Origin: Patiriisocius marinistellae
GTDB lineage: Bacteria > Bacteroidota > Bacteroidia > Flavobacteriales > Flavobacteriaceae
Assembly: GCF_009014635.1 (NCBI RefSeq)
Contig: NZ_BKCF01000004.1
Coordinates: 124,001 to 188,000 of the forward strand
Direction of reading: 5' to 3'
Length of the DNA: 64,000 nt
In this document: in pieces, positions 9,375 through 18,403 of the stretch
Layout of the letters: each line of letters opens with the position of its first letter
Position numbering within the stretch: position 1 is the stretch's first letter
Made by a program: the position numbers and the translations under genes
Notes under the pieces: model-generated
Told to the model about the DNA's origin: nothing
Database searches by the model: none
Seen by the model: only the letters and a program-made list of their open reading frames with translations

Positions 9375-10664
9375 ATGATTAAAATTTACAATCGCACATT
9401 AAGTTTTTTTAATACAATTGAAAGTAAAATTGCATTTTATCCCACATTATTAGCTTTAGGAGGATTTTTACTTTCTATATTTATGATGTCTCTTGAGGAA
9501 AAGGGTGTTTCTAAAATGATTTTAGAAACACTTCCTAGATTAATGTTAGAAGATGGTGATACTGCATTAACTGTCATGAGTGCTTGTGTAGGTGGAATCA
9601 TCTCTATGATGGTTTTTAGCTTTTCAATGGTTATGCTATTGCTTAGTCAAGCATCAAGTAATTTTTCTCCGCGATTGTTACCTGGGTTGATTTCAGACAA
9701 AATTCATCAAGTAATCCTAGGTACGTATCTCGCTACGATTATCTATTTTATATTTACTCTATTTTCAATTGAGCCAGATGATGAGAAATACACATTGCCT
9801 GGTATGTCTATATTATTAGGGATATTACTTACCATACTTTGTCTGGGAGCTTTTATATATTTTATTCATAATATTTCGCAACGTATACAAATTAATAATA
9901 TCCTGGATGATATTTATAAGCAGTCTAAAGATAGACTAGAAAGCCTAATTGATATAGAAAGCAATAAGGCTGATGATTTATTAAATTCATTTCCAAAAAC
10001 AAAAAACTGGCATTCTTATACTTCTAAAGAAAGTGGTTATTTTCAAAACATTTCTTTTTCAAACGTGATAGCCTTTTGTGAAGAAGAAGAAACAAAAATT
10101 TACATTGCAATTCCTAAAGGTTTTTTTGTGCTTAGTAAAGTTCCTTTTATATATTCTGATAAAGAAATTTCAGAAGAAAAACTAAATAAACTTTTGGAAA
10201 ACATAAATTTTTCAAGAGGTGAGCTAGTTACTGATAATTATATTTTAGCGTTTAAACAGATTACTGAAATTGCTGTAAAGGCAATGTCTCCCGGGATTAA
10301 TGATCCAGGAACAGCAATTAATGCAATTGATTATTTAACCGAATTATTTTCCCTTAGAATGCTAAAAAAAGATACTGGAGTTATTGTAAAAGATGAAAAG
10401 GTGTATGCTAAAATTGCAGTGGTCTCATTTGAAGAACTTTTATATTATTCAATGGCTTCGCTACGTACATATTGTAAGCACGACCCAATTATTGTACAAA
10501 AATTATTATGGATGTTGGGTTATTTATTAGAGCAAGACGCTGAAGAAAAAGCTTATTTTGAAATAATAAATGCAGAAATTTTCGCTCTAAAAGAAGATGC
10601 AAAAACTGCTTTTAGTAATGAGAGAGATTTTCAAGCAATAATGAATCTACCTTTACAAAACTAA
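9375..10664 (+). CDS. DUF2254 family membrane protein
   Basis: A 429-residue predicted membrane protein. Four hydrophobic segments lie in the first ~170 residues (FYPTLLALGGFLLSIF; GGIISMMVFSFSMVMLLL; ILGTYLATIIYFIFTLF; GILLTILCLGAFIYFI). The conserved SQASSNFSPRLLPGLISD after the second segment and the cytosolic AMSPGINDPGTAINAIDYL motif are diagnostic of DUF2254. The C-terminal half is soluble. The biochemical role of the family is unknown. It stands alone, and its TAA shares four bases with the stop codon of the convergent TerB-like gene. Confidence 0.9.
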   Translation: MIKIYNRTLSFFNTIESKIAFYPTLLALGGFLLSIFMMSLEEKGVSKMILETLPRLMLEDGDTALTVMSACVGGIISMMVFSFSMVMLLLSQASSNFSPRLLPGLISDKIHQVILGTYLATIIYFIFTLFSIEPDDEKYTLPGMSILLGILLTILCLGAFIYFIHNISQRIQINNILDDIYKQSKDRLESLIDIESNKADDLLNSFPKTKNWHSYTSKESGYFQNISFSNVIAFCEEEETKIYIAIPKGFFVLSKVPFIYSDKEISEEKLNKLLENINFSRGELVTDNYILAFKQITEIAVKAMSPGINDPGTAINAIDYLTELFSLRMLKKDTGVIVKDEKVYAKIAVVSFEELLYYSMASLRTYCKHDPIIVQKLLWMLGYLLEQDAEEKAYFEIINAEIFALKEDAKTAFSNERDFQAIMNLPLQN

Positions 10665-11065
10665 TTATAGTAAGTTTTAAAAATCTTCAATATATATTCT
10701 GATGGAATTGTTTTTTGACCATCCTCAGCAAACTTTAAAATCATTTGATCAATTACACCTTGACGAATTCCCATTTTTAATCCAAATTGTTTAATAGCAG
10801 TCACTTCGTTTTGATGGGTTTCATCGTCAATATTCATTATTAAAACCAATTTGTAAAAGTGGGTAATTCTACCCATTTCTGTAGGGATGGTTTGTGAAGG
10901 AATGGGATAATGAAAAAGTTCATCAACTTCTTTTGAGGAGACATTCATTTTCTCAGCAATACGGTGTATAAAATCATACTCTGCTTCATCAATTTTCCCG
11001 TCTGCCATTGTAATTATAATCAAATCGCTAATAAGCGCTTGGTTTTCTTTATTCATGGTTGACAT
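10661..11065 (-). CDS. TerB-like family protein
   Basis: A 134-residue acidic, all-helical protein. The segment LIIITMADGKIDEAEYDFIHRIAE matches the TerB/DjlA-type helical domain, in which an acidic loop (DGKID) precedes the next helix and may bind metal. There is no J domain. Despite the tellurite-resistance family name, no ter genes are nearby, so a resistance role is not supported. Convergent with the DUF2254 gene, with interlocking stops (CTAA). Confidence 0.7.
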   Translation of the reverse strand: MSTMNKENQALISDLIIITMADGKIDEAEYDFIHRIAEKMNVSSKEVDELFHYPIPSQTIPTEMGRITHFYKLVLIMNIDDETHQNEVTAIKQFGLKMGIRQGVIDQMILKFAEDGQKTIPSEYILKIFKTYYN

Positions 11066-11127
11066 TTTTTTATTCTTGTATTGAGATTGAAAGTTTCAAA
11101 TATTAAAAATTGCTGATAAATCTAAAA

Positions 11128-13608
11128 TCAATATTTCATTATTTTTCTTATAAAGTTATTTCCATTTTCATCTGTAGCCTTTACAAAATACAATCCTCTT
11201 TCTAGTGATGATGTTTTTATATTATTTTGGTTCTTATTTCCTAAAACCAATTGACCGGAAGTAGAAATTATTTGAATTTGTAAAATATTAGTTTTTGAGT
11301 GAATATTTAATACATCTTTAGCAGGAATTGGATATAATACTACATCAGATTTTAAATTTTCGTCTATATTTAGTATAGTTTCTACAATGGTTGTGGTTGC
11401 GGTATTTGTTGTAATGGGTAAATTAAAGTCGAAAAAGATATCTGCAGTATTAGGAATAATATCTCCAATAACTAAGTCACTTTTGGGTTTTATTCTATAA
11501 GCAATATGTCCATTAGAGCCTACCTCATTTGTATCAACACTAGGTAAATAAATAGCATTAAAAATAAATTTCACTTTATTTCCATCAATTATTTCAACCT
11601 CACTATCGTGACTTGTACTTTCAATTTGTAAAGTTGACCAATCTAAATTTTCATCTAATTGATTTTCTACGATAACAAATATTGCAGGAGCTGTTCCCGT
11701 ATTTTGAAAGCGTATGATATAATGTAAATATTTATCTACGTCTTCGAGTAAAATCTGTTCTCCTTCTATTACGTTTATATCATTAGGGTCGTACGAACCA
11801 ATGACTACTTGGCTAAAATCAAACGTATTATTTTCTTCAGTAGCATCATCTACAATTGGAGTTACCGTTGCAGTAAAGTGTAATACATCATTTATGTTTA
11901 CAATAGGAGGAGGCAGTACATCGAATGAAATATTTATATCCCTATTTTCAAATGGGTTCAAATTACTGTAATCAAACGTTAGCGTATTGTTTGTTTGGGA
12001 AGCTGTTGATGGCGTAGTACCAATTAGCGCTAGTTTTGTATCATCATATTCCAATATAACGGTACCGCTTAAAATTGTAGGTCCAAGATTGCTAAATACA
12101 ACTTTATAAAAAGTTGTAAAACCAGGTCTAGAATCAGTTATTGGATACATACTTATGCTCAAATCACTTACACCTACAATTGGCTCTAGACAAAAATCGG
12201 CTACTTCTGTATTTCCTACACCTATAAAATTTACATCTTGATCTTCAGGCACAGATGTATAATAACCCAGTAAATCTGAAACAATACTAACATTATACGT
12301 CCCTTCATCACTTGGAAATAAGGTATAAGTTCCATTACTCAATGTGAAGGATGCTATCGTTTCAATTCCATTATCTGCTACTACAAGTAAATTAGCAGCT
12401 GAAATGTCATCTATATTTCCGCAGCCATCTAGATTTGTATCTAAAGTAATCATACCTGTAATTTGATTACTAGTTAACCCTAAATTATCATACCAAACAA
12501 CTGATAAGGCGCCTGGAAAAGATACTGCACATATATCGATATCGCCATCACCGTTAAAATCACCAACATCAATTTTTCTAATATTAAAAAGATTTTGAGT
12601 AATTATCCTTTTTTCACTAAAAACACCGTCTCCTAGACTGTTCTCATACCAAACAATATCATTATCCTCATCAAGTACCGAAATTATATCTAAATCTCCA
12701 TCATTATCAACATCTCTAAGTATACCTTCATTCGTACTATCTACATTTTGACCTATTATAATATGTGGTAAAAAAGCTCCGAGTCCATCAGTATTTTCAT
12801 ACCACATTAAATTATTACCATTGTTTGATGACAACAGTACATCAAAATCATTATCTCCATCTATATCACCGAAATCCACAGATGTTACATAATTCAATCC
12901 AGAGAAATTGATGTATGGACCAAAATTTCCTAAACCATCCAGATTTTCATGCCAGCCTGCACCAAAATCAAAAAAATCTATGGTAACAATATCTAAATCA
13001 CCATCGCTATCTATATCAAACATTTTAGACTTTGTACTGTCTTCGGCACTTATGTAATGTTCAGAAAAATCTCCTAATCCATCTAGATTCTCATACCATA
13101 AAAGTCCGTTGATTTGTGTAAAACTTGAAATAGCATACGATGCTAAAATATCTAAATCACCATCGTCATCAATGTCGTATAAACTTACGCGGTATAAATA
13201 ATTTTGAGCATTAACTTCGTTTATAGAAAATGAATTATTTGAAATGTTTATATTTTCAAGCCATACTATTTTATCATCAATTGTATTTGCCCAAATAATA
13301 TCAACGTCTCCATCACCATCAATATCACCAAACTCTAATACACCAGCAATAATAGATGCTTCAATAACTTGTTGGGGACCGAAGTTCCCTAAACCATCCA
13401 AATTTTCATACCATGAAATTTTACTATTTGAACCGCTATTAATAATAGAAGTTGTAATTGTATCAACATCGCCATCACCATCTAAATCAACCGAATATAT
13501 ACCTCTAAATGCCTCAGAGTCTTCTGTAATTATATTTTCTTGAAATTCAATCTGACCATTTAATTGAAAAGCACTAATTGCTATAAATAAAATAAATAAT
13601 TTTTTCAT
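11128..13608 (-). CDS. T9SS type A secreted FG-GAP/VCBS repeat protein
   Basis: About 826 residues from the ATG at 13608 (MKKLFILFIAISAFQLNGQ signal peptide), preferred over the start 24 bp upstream. The N-terminal half holds roughly eight FG-GAP/VCBS-type repeats built around VDxDGDGDxDI and SWYENLDGLGxFG, a Ca-binding beta-propeller. A SdrD-like or carboxypeptidase-like segment follows, then a DUF11-like domain, then the SYDPNDI...HYIIRFQNTG domain (DUF7619) common in flavobacterial surface proteins. The protein ends with a type A sorting domain (LYPIPAKDVLNIHS...ERGLYFVKATDENG). Probably cell-surface or secreted; function unknown. Confidence 0.88.
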   Translation of the reverse strand: MKKLFILFIAISAFQLNGQIEFQENIITEDSEAFRGIYSVDLDGDGDVDTITTSIINSGSNSKISWYENLDGLGNFGPQQVIEASIIAGVLEFGDIDGDGDVDIIWANTIDDKIVWLENINISNNSFSINEVNAQNYLYRVSLYDIDDDGDLDILASYAISSFTQINGLLWYENLDGLGDFSEHYISAEDSTKSKMFDIDSDGDLDIVTIDFFDFGAGWHENLDGLGNFGPYINFSGLNYVTSVDFGDIDGDNDFDVLLSSNNGNNLMWYENTDGLGAFLPHIIIGQNVDSTNEGILRDVDNDGDLDIISVLDEDNDIVWYENSLGDGVFSEKRIITQNLFNIRKIDVGDFNGDGDIDICAVSFPGALSVVWYDNLGLTSNQITGMITLDTNLDGCGNIDDISAANLLVVADNGIETIASFTLSNGTYTLFPSDEGTYNVSIVSDLLGYYTSVPEDQDVNFIGVGNTEVADFCLEPIVGVSDLSISMYPITDSRPGFTTFYKVVFSNLGPTILSGTVILEYDDTKLALIGTTPSTASQTNNTLTFDYSNLNPFENRDINISFDVLPPPIVNINDVLHFTATVTPIVDDATEENNTFDFSQVVIGSYDPNDINVIEGEQILLEDVDKYLHYIIRFQNTGTAPAIFVIVENQLDENLDWSTLQIESTSHDSEVEIIDGNKVKFIFNAIYLPSVDTNEVGSNGHIAYRIKPKSDLVIGDIIPNTADIFFDFNLPITTNTATTTIVETILNIDENLKSDVVLYPIPAKDVLNIHSKTNILQIQIISTSGQLVLGNKNQNNIKTSSLERGLYFVKATDENGNNFIRKIMKY

Positions 13609-13730
13609 AACTAATAATTTGATACTTATCAAAAATAAGCCTTTTATTTTTGAATTCTATTTTGTTACTCAGAACGTAAGTTTATAGCATATTTTTAATT
13701 TACTACACATCTTTATCTTACTAAAAGCAA

Positions 13731-13760
13731 AAAGCCTTGAATTTTTAAATTCAAGGCTTT
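13731..13760 (-). terminator. Rho-independent terminator of sucC
   Basis: A 14-bp perfect stem (AAAGCCTTGAATTT at 13731-13744 with its complement at 13747-13760) lies 23 bp past the sucC stop. On the minus strand it is followed by a T-rich stretch. Confidence 0.8.
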
Positions 13761-13782
13761 CAAAATTATTATTGTAAAGAAA

Positions 13783-14973
13783 CTAAGCTAACACAGCTTG
13801 TACTTTATCTGCTGCTTCTTGAAACTCAATAGCACTTTGAACATCAAGTCCACTATTGTCAATTAATTCCTTTGCGATGTCTGCATTTGTTCCTTGTAAA
13901 CGTACAATAATTGGTACGTTTATAGTTCCCATATTTTTGTATGCGTCAACAATACCTTGTGCTACACGATCACAACGAACAATACCACCAAAGATGTTAA
14001 CTAAAATTGCTTTTACAGCAGGATCTTTTAAAATCAATTTAAAAGCAGCCTCAACACGCTCAGCATCTGCAGTACCTCCTACATCAAGAAAGTTTGCTGG
14101 CTCACCACCTGCTTGTTTAATTAAATCCATTGTAGCCATAGCAAGTCCAGCACCATTAACCATACACCCTACATTTCCATCAAGGTCTACATAATTTAAT
14201 CCTTTTGATGCTGCCTCTACCTCCACTGGATTTTCTTCACGAAGATCTCGCATTGCCTCATAATCTTTATGACGAAATAATGCATTATCATCAATACTCA
14301 CTTTTGCATCAACCGCGATAATTTTATCATCACTTGTTTTTAAAACAGGATTGATTTCAAACATTGATGAATCACTAGACTCATATGCCTTAACAAGTGC
14401 AGTAACAAATTTTGTCATACCCTTAAAGGCTTGTCCACTCAAACCTAAATTGAAAGCTACTTTTCTAGCTTGAAAAGGAAGTAATCCAGTTGCAGGATCA
14501 ATCTCTTCATGAAAAATTAAATGTGGTGTTTCCTCGGCAACAGTCTCGATATCCATTCCACCTTCTGTAGAATACATCACCATATTTTTTCCTGTTACAC
14601 GATTTAGAAGTACACTAATATAGTATTCTTCTGGTTCGCTATCACCTGGATAATATACGTCTTCAGCAACTAGTACTTGATGTACTTTTTTACCTTCAGC
14701 ACTTGTCTGAGGAGTAATAAGGTTCATCCCTATAATGTCGTTAGCGATAGTTTTTACCTCATCAAGATTTTTAGCTAGCTTTACACCACCACCTTTTCCA
14801 CGACCACCAGCATGTACTTGTGCTTTTATAACATGCCATCCTGTGCCTGTTTCTTCTGTTAGTTTTTTTGCTGCTTCAACTGCTTCTTCTGGAGTTTGCG
14901 CAACGATACCACGTTGAATGGTAACGCCAAAACTATTTAATACTTCCTTGCCTTGATATTCGTGTAAATTCAT
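13783..14973 (-). CDS. sucC: Succinyl-CoA synthetase beta subunit (ADP-forming)
   Basis: A 396-residue SucC of normal length. With SucD it forms succinate + CoA + ATP to or from succinyl-CoA in the TCA cycle. An N-terminal ATP-grasp domain (MNLHEYQGKEVL; HAGGRGKGGGVKLA) is followed by the CoA-ligase domain with GNVGCMVNGAGLAMATMD and the phosphate-loop region NIFGGIVRCD. sucD is not in the window; separate sucC and sucD loci are usual in flavobacteria. On the minus strand the upstream region contains TATTTTTG (complement of 15040-15047), a TAnnTTTG-type -7 element. Confidence 0.97.
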   Translation of the reverse strand: MNLHEYQGKEVLNSFGVTIQRGIVAQTPEEAVEAAKKLTEETGTGWHVIKAQVHAGGRGKGGGVKLAKNLDEVKTIANDIIGMNLITPQTSAEGKKVHQVLVAEDVYYPGDSEPEEYYISVLLNRVTGKNMVMYSTEGGMDIETVAEETPHLIFHEEIDPATGLLPFQARKVAFNLGLSGQAFKGMTKFVTALVKAYESSDSSMFEINPVLKTSDDKIIAVDAKVSIDDNALFRHKDYEAMRDLREENPVEVEAASKGLNYVDLDGNVGCMVNGAGLAMATMDLIKQAGGEPANFLDVGGTADAERVEAAFKLILKDPAVKAILVNIFGGIVRCDRVAQGIVDAYKNMGTINVPIIVRLQGTNADIAKELIDNSGLDVQSAIEFQEAADKVQAVLA

Positions 14974-15214
14974 ATGATTTCCTTGAAAAGGGTTGTTTTT
15001 AATTACTAAATGATAGTATAAACTATCTTAAAAGGTGAGACAAAAATAATAAATGTAGATCACTTTGACTAATCACAGAAGCGCTGTTATAAACAAATTT
15101 TACATTATTTAGTTTTCAAAAAAAATAACCACACAAAAGGCTTCTAATTTCTAGGAAAACTTCAAAATATTATAAATAAAATTTAAATTAACTTCAGAAA
15201 TTTTAAAAATACTA

Positions 15215-15475
15215 CTATTTAAGATTTGAAGGAATAGTTGGCTTCTTAGGGGGCATAGGACCTCGCAAATGAATAATGAGACCGTTTAGAAAATTTCGGA
15301 GAATTTGATCACCACACTCCATATATTTTGGATGATTTTCATTTCTAAATAAAGCTCCCAACTCTGCTTTACTTACCTTAAAATCAACCAATTCAAGAAT
15401 TTTTAAAATATCATCATCTCGCAATTTATGAGCTACTCTTAATTTCTTGAAAATATCGTTGTTATTTAGTGGCAT
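15215..15475 (-). CDS. DUF1456 family protein (YehS-like)
   Basis: An 86-residue small protein. The motif NNDIFKKLRVAHKLRDDDILKILEL and the C-terminal segment CGDQILRNFLNGLIIHLRG match DUF1456. E. coli YehS has two tandem copies; this one carries a single copy. Helical and soluble, no known activity. The flanking gap between it and sucC (14974-15214) contains a dispersed-motif variant (CTTCAGAAAT at 15192) but no gene. Confidence 0.8.
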   Translation of the reverse strand: MPLNNNDIFKKLRVAHKLRDDDILKILELVDFKVSKAELGALFRNENHPKYMECGDQILRNFLNGLIIHLRGPMPPKKPTIPSNLK

Positions 15476-15508
15476 TTTTAACTTTTAGGCAAAGATACTT
15501 TATAAATA

Positions 15509-15688
15509 TCATTCAGGTAAATCTGATAAAAAAAGAGTTACAATCACTCTATAAAATAAGTTTCTATTTTCTAGTTTAACACCTATTAATCTTGCCATTT
15601 TAATTTTATACACTATATGAATGATATAGCCAATAAAAATAGCCACCACTGTAACTAAAATAAATAATTGAAAATTAAAAGAAAACAT
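15509..15688 (-). CDS. Small single-span membrane protein, hypothetical
   Basis: An open frame of 59 residues starting MFSFNFQLF at 15688. One strong hydrophobic segment (LFILVTVVAIFIGYIIHIVY) precedes a basic, then amphipathic C-terminus (KIKMARLIGVKLE). The transmembrane-plus-basic arrangement and the lack of any other gene in the gap argue that it may be real. No homologue is recognised, and it lacks a recognisable promoter. Confidence 0.4.
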   Translation of the reverse strand: MFSFNFQLFILVTVVAIFIGYIIHIVYKIKMARLIGVKLENRNLFYRVIVTLFLSDLPE

Positions 15689-15806
15689 ACCTAACTATAT
15701 TTTTTGATAAAACAAGTATATGATTATTATTTTGTAGGAAAAATATTACAGTTATGAAATTTTAATTTTTTCGACGAGATACTTATATTTCTGACAAATG
15801 ACGTTT

Positions 15807-15830
15807 ATTTAATTAATTAATTAATTAAAT
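15807..15830. repeat. TTAA tetranucleotide run forming a 24-bp palindrome
   Basis: Tandem AATT/TTAA units make a perfect palindrome from 15807 to 15830, ending 3 bp past the stop of the FabK-like gene. Possibly a simple repeat, or a weak all-AT hairpin. Confidence 0.7.
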
Positions 15831-15833
15831 ATC

Positions 15834-16775
15834 CTATAATTTATTGACAAATCTTTTAGCATTTTCAAAATCTTCAATAATTTCTTTAACAATTAATGCT
15901 GCAGGTTTAATATTATGGATCAGTCCAGCAATTTGACCAATTTCTAGTTCACCATCTTCTAGATCTCCTTCAAACATTCCTCGCTTTGCTCTTGCTCTCC
16001 CTAAAAGTTTAATTAAGTCTTCTTTAGATGGACTTTTTGTATAAAGCTCAGTAACTTGATTAAAAAAATTATTTTTTAACAACCTCACTGGCGCTAACTC
16101 TTTTAATGTAAGTACAGTATCTCCTTCTTTAGCAGCAACAACCATTTCTTTAAAATTAAGGTGTGCACTACTCTCTTCACTTGCCACAAACCTACTTCCC
16201 ACTTGCACAGCATCTGCACCTAGGACCATAGCTGCAAGCATTCCCTTTCCTGTTGCAATACCACCGGCAGCAATAAGTGGAATTTTAATTTTCTCTTTTA
16301 CCATGGGTATTAATGTAAGTGTCGTTGTTTCATCACGGCCGTTGTGTCCTCCAGCTTCAAAACCTTCGGCTACTACGGCATCAACCCCTGCCTCTTGAGC
16401 TTTTAACGCAAACTTTACACTACTTACTACATGCACTACAGTAATTCCATTTTCTTTTAAACGAGCTGTATAGGTCTTAGGATTACCAGCTGATGTAAAT
16501 ACAATCTTTACACCTTCATTAATGATAATTTGAATTATTTCCTCAATGTTAGGATATAACATGGGAACATTTACACCAAAAGGCTTATCAGTCGCCGCCT
16601 TGCATTTAATAATATGTTCTTTTAAAACTTCAGGATACATAGAGCCTGCTCCAATTATCCCTAGACCTCCAGCATTACTTACAGCACTGGCTAAACGCCA
16701 TCCACTGTTCCATATCATTCCCGCTTGTATTAATGGGTATTGAATTTTAAAAAGTTCGGTAATTCTGTTTGGCAT
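15834..16775 (-). CDS. FMN-dependent nitronate monooxygenase / FabK-like enzyme
   Basis: A 313-residue TIM-barrel flavoprotein. N-terminal NRITELFKIQYPLIQAGM, flavin-phosphate motif GGLGIIGAG, catalytic-His region EGFEAGGHNG and the glycine-rich LIAAGGIATGKG all match the 2-nitropropane dioxygenase/FabK superfamily. It could be a nitronate monooxygenase (detoxifying alkyl nitronates) or an enoyl-ACP reductase II; motifs alone do not separate the two. Its ATG overlaps the stop of the upstream subtilase gene (TAATG), so translation is probably coupled, although the two products have no obvious shared pathway. Confidence 0.85.
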   Translation of the reverse strand: MPNRITELFKIQYPLIQAGMIWNSGWRLASAVSNAGGLGIIGAGSMYPEVLKEHIIKCKAATDKPFGVNVPMLYPNIEEIIQIIINEGVKIVFTSAGNPKTYTARLKENGITVVHVVSSVKFALKAQEAGVDAVVAEGFEAGGHNGRDETTTLTLIPMVKEKIKIPLIAAGGIATGKGMLAAMVLGADAVQVGSRFVASEESSAHLNFKEMVVAAKEGDTVLTLKELAPVRLLKNNFFNQVTELYTKSPSKEDLIKLLGRARAKRGMFEGDLEDGELEIGQIAGLIHNIKPAALIVKEIIEDFENAKRFVNKL

Positions 16776-18394
16776 TACTTTTTTATTAGTTTGAATGTAT
16801 TTGAAATATCTTCGGAAATTACTGTCGCAACATACATTCCGCTGGCAAGATTATCAATGGTTACGCTATTATTCGTAGCTGAAATTTCCGAAGTCATTAC
16901 TCGTTGACCTGCTAATGTATAGATTTCAACCACTGCTTGTGAAACAAATGATGGGATTGAAAATGATACAATATTATCAGCTGGATTAGGGTACATTACA
17001 AATTGTGATGCGAGTAACTGATCTTCAATACCTAATATTTGCAGTGCATTGTAAGCTTCTTCAAAATTAGGGATTCCGTAACCCATCAAATCTGTTGGGC
17101 TACTAAATAAGTGTGAGGCCTCTCTCACTATTTGCATAATTTGCAAATTAGTAGCTTGAGGTCTTGATTGCCATAAGCTTGTAATAGCTCCCGCCATAAT
17201 TGGAGAACTAAAAGATGTACCGTTATTAAAATCTATATTTCCATTTTGATCAATAACTGCAGAGCCTTCACCTTGTGCCATAACATCTGGTTTAATACGC
17301 CCGTCAAAAGTAGGACCGTATGAACTAAAGGAGGCGTAATTTTCATTGCTATCCACAGCTCCTACGGTAAAAACCCCGGGAGAGTCTGCTGGTGTAGCAA
17401 CAAAGCCAAAGCTATTACCGTCATTTCCTGCACTTGTGACTAATAACATTCCCTTATCTAAAGCGTGACTTGCTCCTCTTGCCGAAATAGTTGTTTGCCC
17501 ATCTAAATCCTCATAATCATGGTCATAACTTGAGTTATCAAAATCTTGATATCCTAATGATGTATTTACAACATCTACCCCTAAACTATCTGCACGCTCT
17601 AATGCCTCTACCCAGTATGCTTCTTCAACAGGATTTTCTGCTCCACCTTCTTCTGTAACATACAAATAGTAAGATGCTCCTGGAGCAGTACCTACAAAAT
17701 CACCATCGATTAATCCAGCAATATCACTAAATGTTCTTGAACCGTGTGAGCCAGAACCGTCTGCATTTACTTGGCGTGTTACAAAATCATAGGTGTCAAT
17801 AATTCTATCTTCGTCGATAGCATCTGCAAATGCTGGGTTTGAAAAAACCCCAGGAAAACCACTATCTAAAACTGCAACCACCATTCCTTCTCCAGTAAAA
17901 TCTTGTTGGTGTAGAAAATCAACCGATATCATTTCGGTTTGATTAAGTGCTGCGCCATAATCATAATTAATACGATTTAGGGGATTTTCAATTGCAAATT
18001 TATCTGGTGTTGTACCATTTCCGCCAGGAGAGAAGTTAAGACTTTTATCCATATATTCTATAGCTGCTACAAATGGTAAATCTAATAAGGCTTCTATTTG
18101 AGACTCTGAACCTCTTACATATATACTATTCATCCATTTTGACTTTGCATAAACTGTTATGCCTGGTTGCGCCTCAACAACATCAATAAGATTTTCATCT
18201 ACAGGTACATCTCTTTCATCAATAGGCGTATTATGCAACTGCTTTCTATCAAGCGCGTCTTGTGTTAAAATTGATATAGGATTAGCCAGTGAAGCGGCTA
18301 CATCTGCTTTTTCATTAAAGAAAACAAGTGCGTCTTCTTGAGCGATTGCCATTTGAAAAGCAAATAATATTGTAACTAAAAGTAATTTTTTCAT
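16775..18394 (-). CDS. T9SS-secreted S8 family serine protease (subtilisin-like)
   Basis: A 539-residue exported protease. Signal peptide MKKLLLVTILFAFQMAIAQ; prodomain to ~residue 140; catalytic triad Asp177 (VVAVLDSGF), His217 (GSHGSR), Ser394 (NGTSFSSP), with oxyanion Asn in SAGNDG. The final ~80 residues form a type A sorting domain (MYPNPADNIVSF...LASGMYVATVISED). The usual HGTHVA motif is degenerate around the His, which is common in Bacteroidota homologues. It lies 9 bp downstream of mnmA in the same direction and overlaps the next gene by one base. Likely a surface or secreted protease. Confidence 0.92.
   Translation of the reverse strand: MKKLLLVTILFAFQMAIAQEDALVFFNEKADVAASLANPISILTQDALDRKQLHNTPIDERDVPVDENLIDVVEAQPGITVYAKSKWMNSIYVRGSESQIEALLDLPFVAAIEYMDKSLNFSPGGNGTTPDKFAIENPLNRINYDYGAALNQTEMISVDFLHQQDFTGEGMVVAVLDSGFPGVFSNPAFADAIDEDRIIDTYDFVTRQVNADGSGSHGSRTFSDIAGLIDGDFVGTAPGASYYLYVTEEGGAENPVEEAYWVEALERADSLGVDVVNTSLGYQDFDNSSYDHDYEDLDGQTTISARGASHALDKGMLLVTSAGNDGNSFGFVATPADSPGVFTVGAVDSNENYASFSSYGPTFDGRIKPDVMAQGEGSAVIDQNGNIDFNNGTSFSSPIMAGAITSLWQSRPQATNLQIMQIVREASHLFSSPTDLMGYGIPNFEEAYNALQILGIEDQLLASQFVMYPNPADNIVSFSIPSFVSQAVVEIYTLAGQRVMTSEISATNNSVTIDNLASGMYVATVISEDISNTFKLIKK
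16810..16820 (+). repeat. Dispersed motif copy in subtilase gene
   Basis: CTTCGGAAATT, read on the coding strand as Ile-Ser-Glu. Faces the copy at 16883 as an inverted pair 62 bp apart. Confidence 0.75.
16883..16893 (-). repeat. Dispersed motif copy in subtilase gene (inverted)
   Basis: AATTTCCGAAG. On the coding strand it is read as Thr-Ser-Glu-Ile, a frame different from the neighbouring copy. Confidence 0.75.
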
Positions 18395-18403
18395 AATATT
18401 TTT

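Noticed and set aside
10661-11065. Tellurite-resistance locus
   Set aside because: Only a TerB-like fold is present; no terC/terD/terZ genes nearby.
9015-15134. Shared 17-mer A8-TAACCACAC at about 9017 and 15118
   Set aside because: Half is poly-A and the flanks do not match; two copies are not enough for a repeat family.
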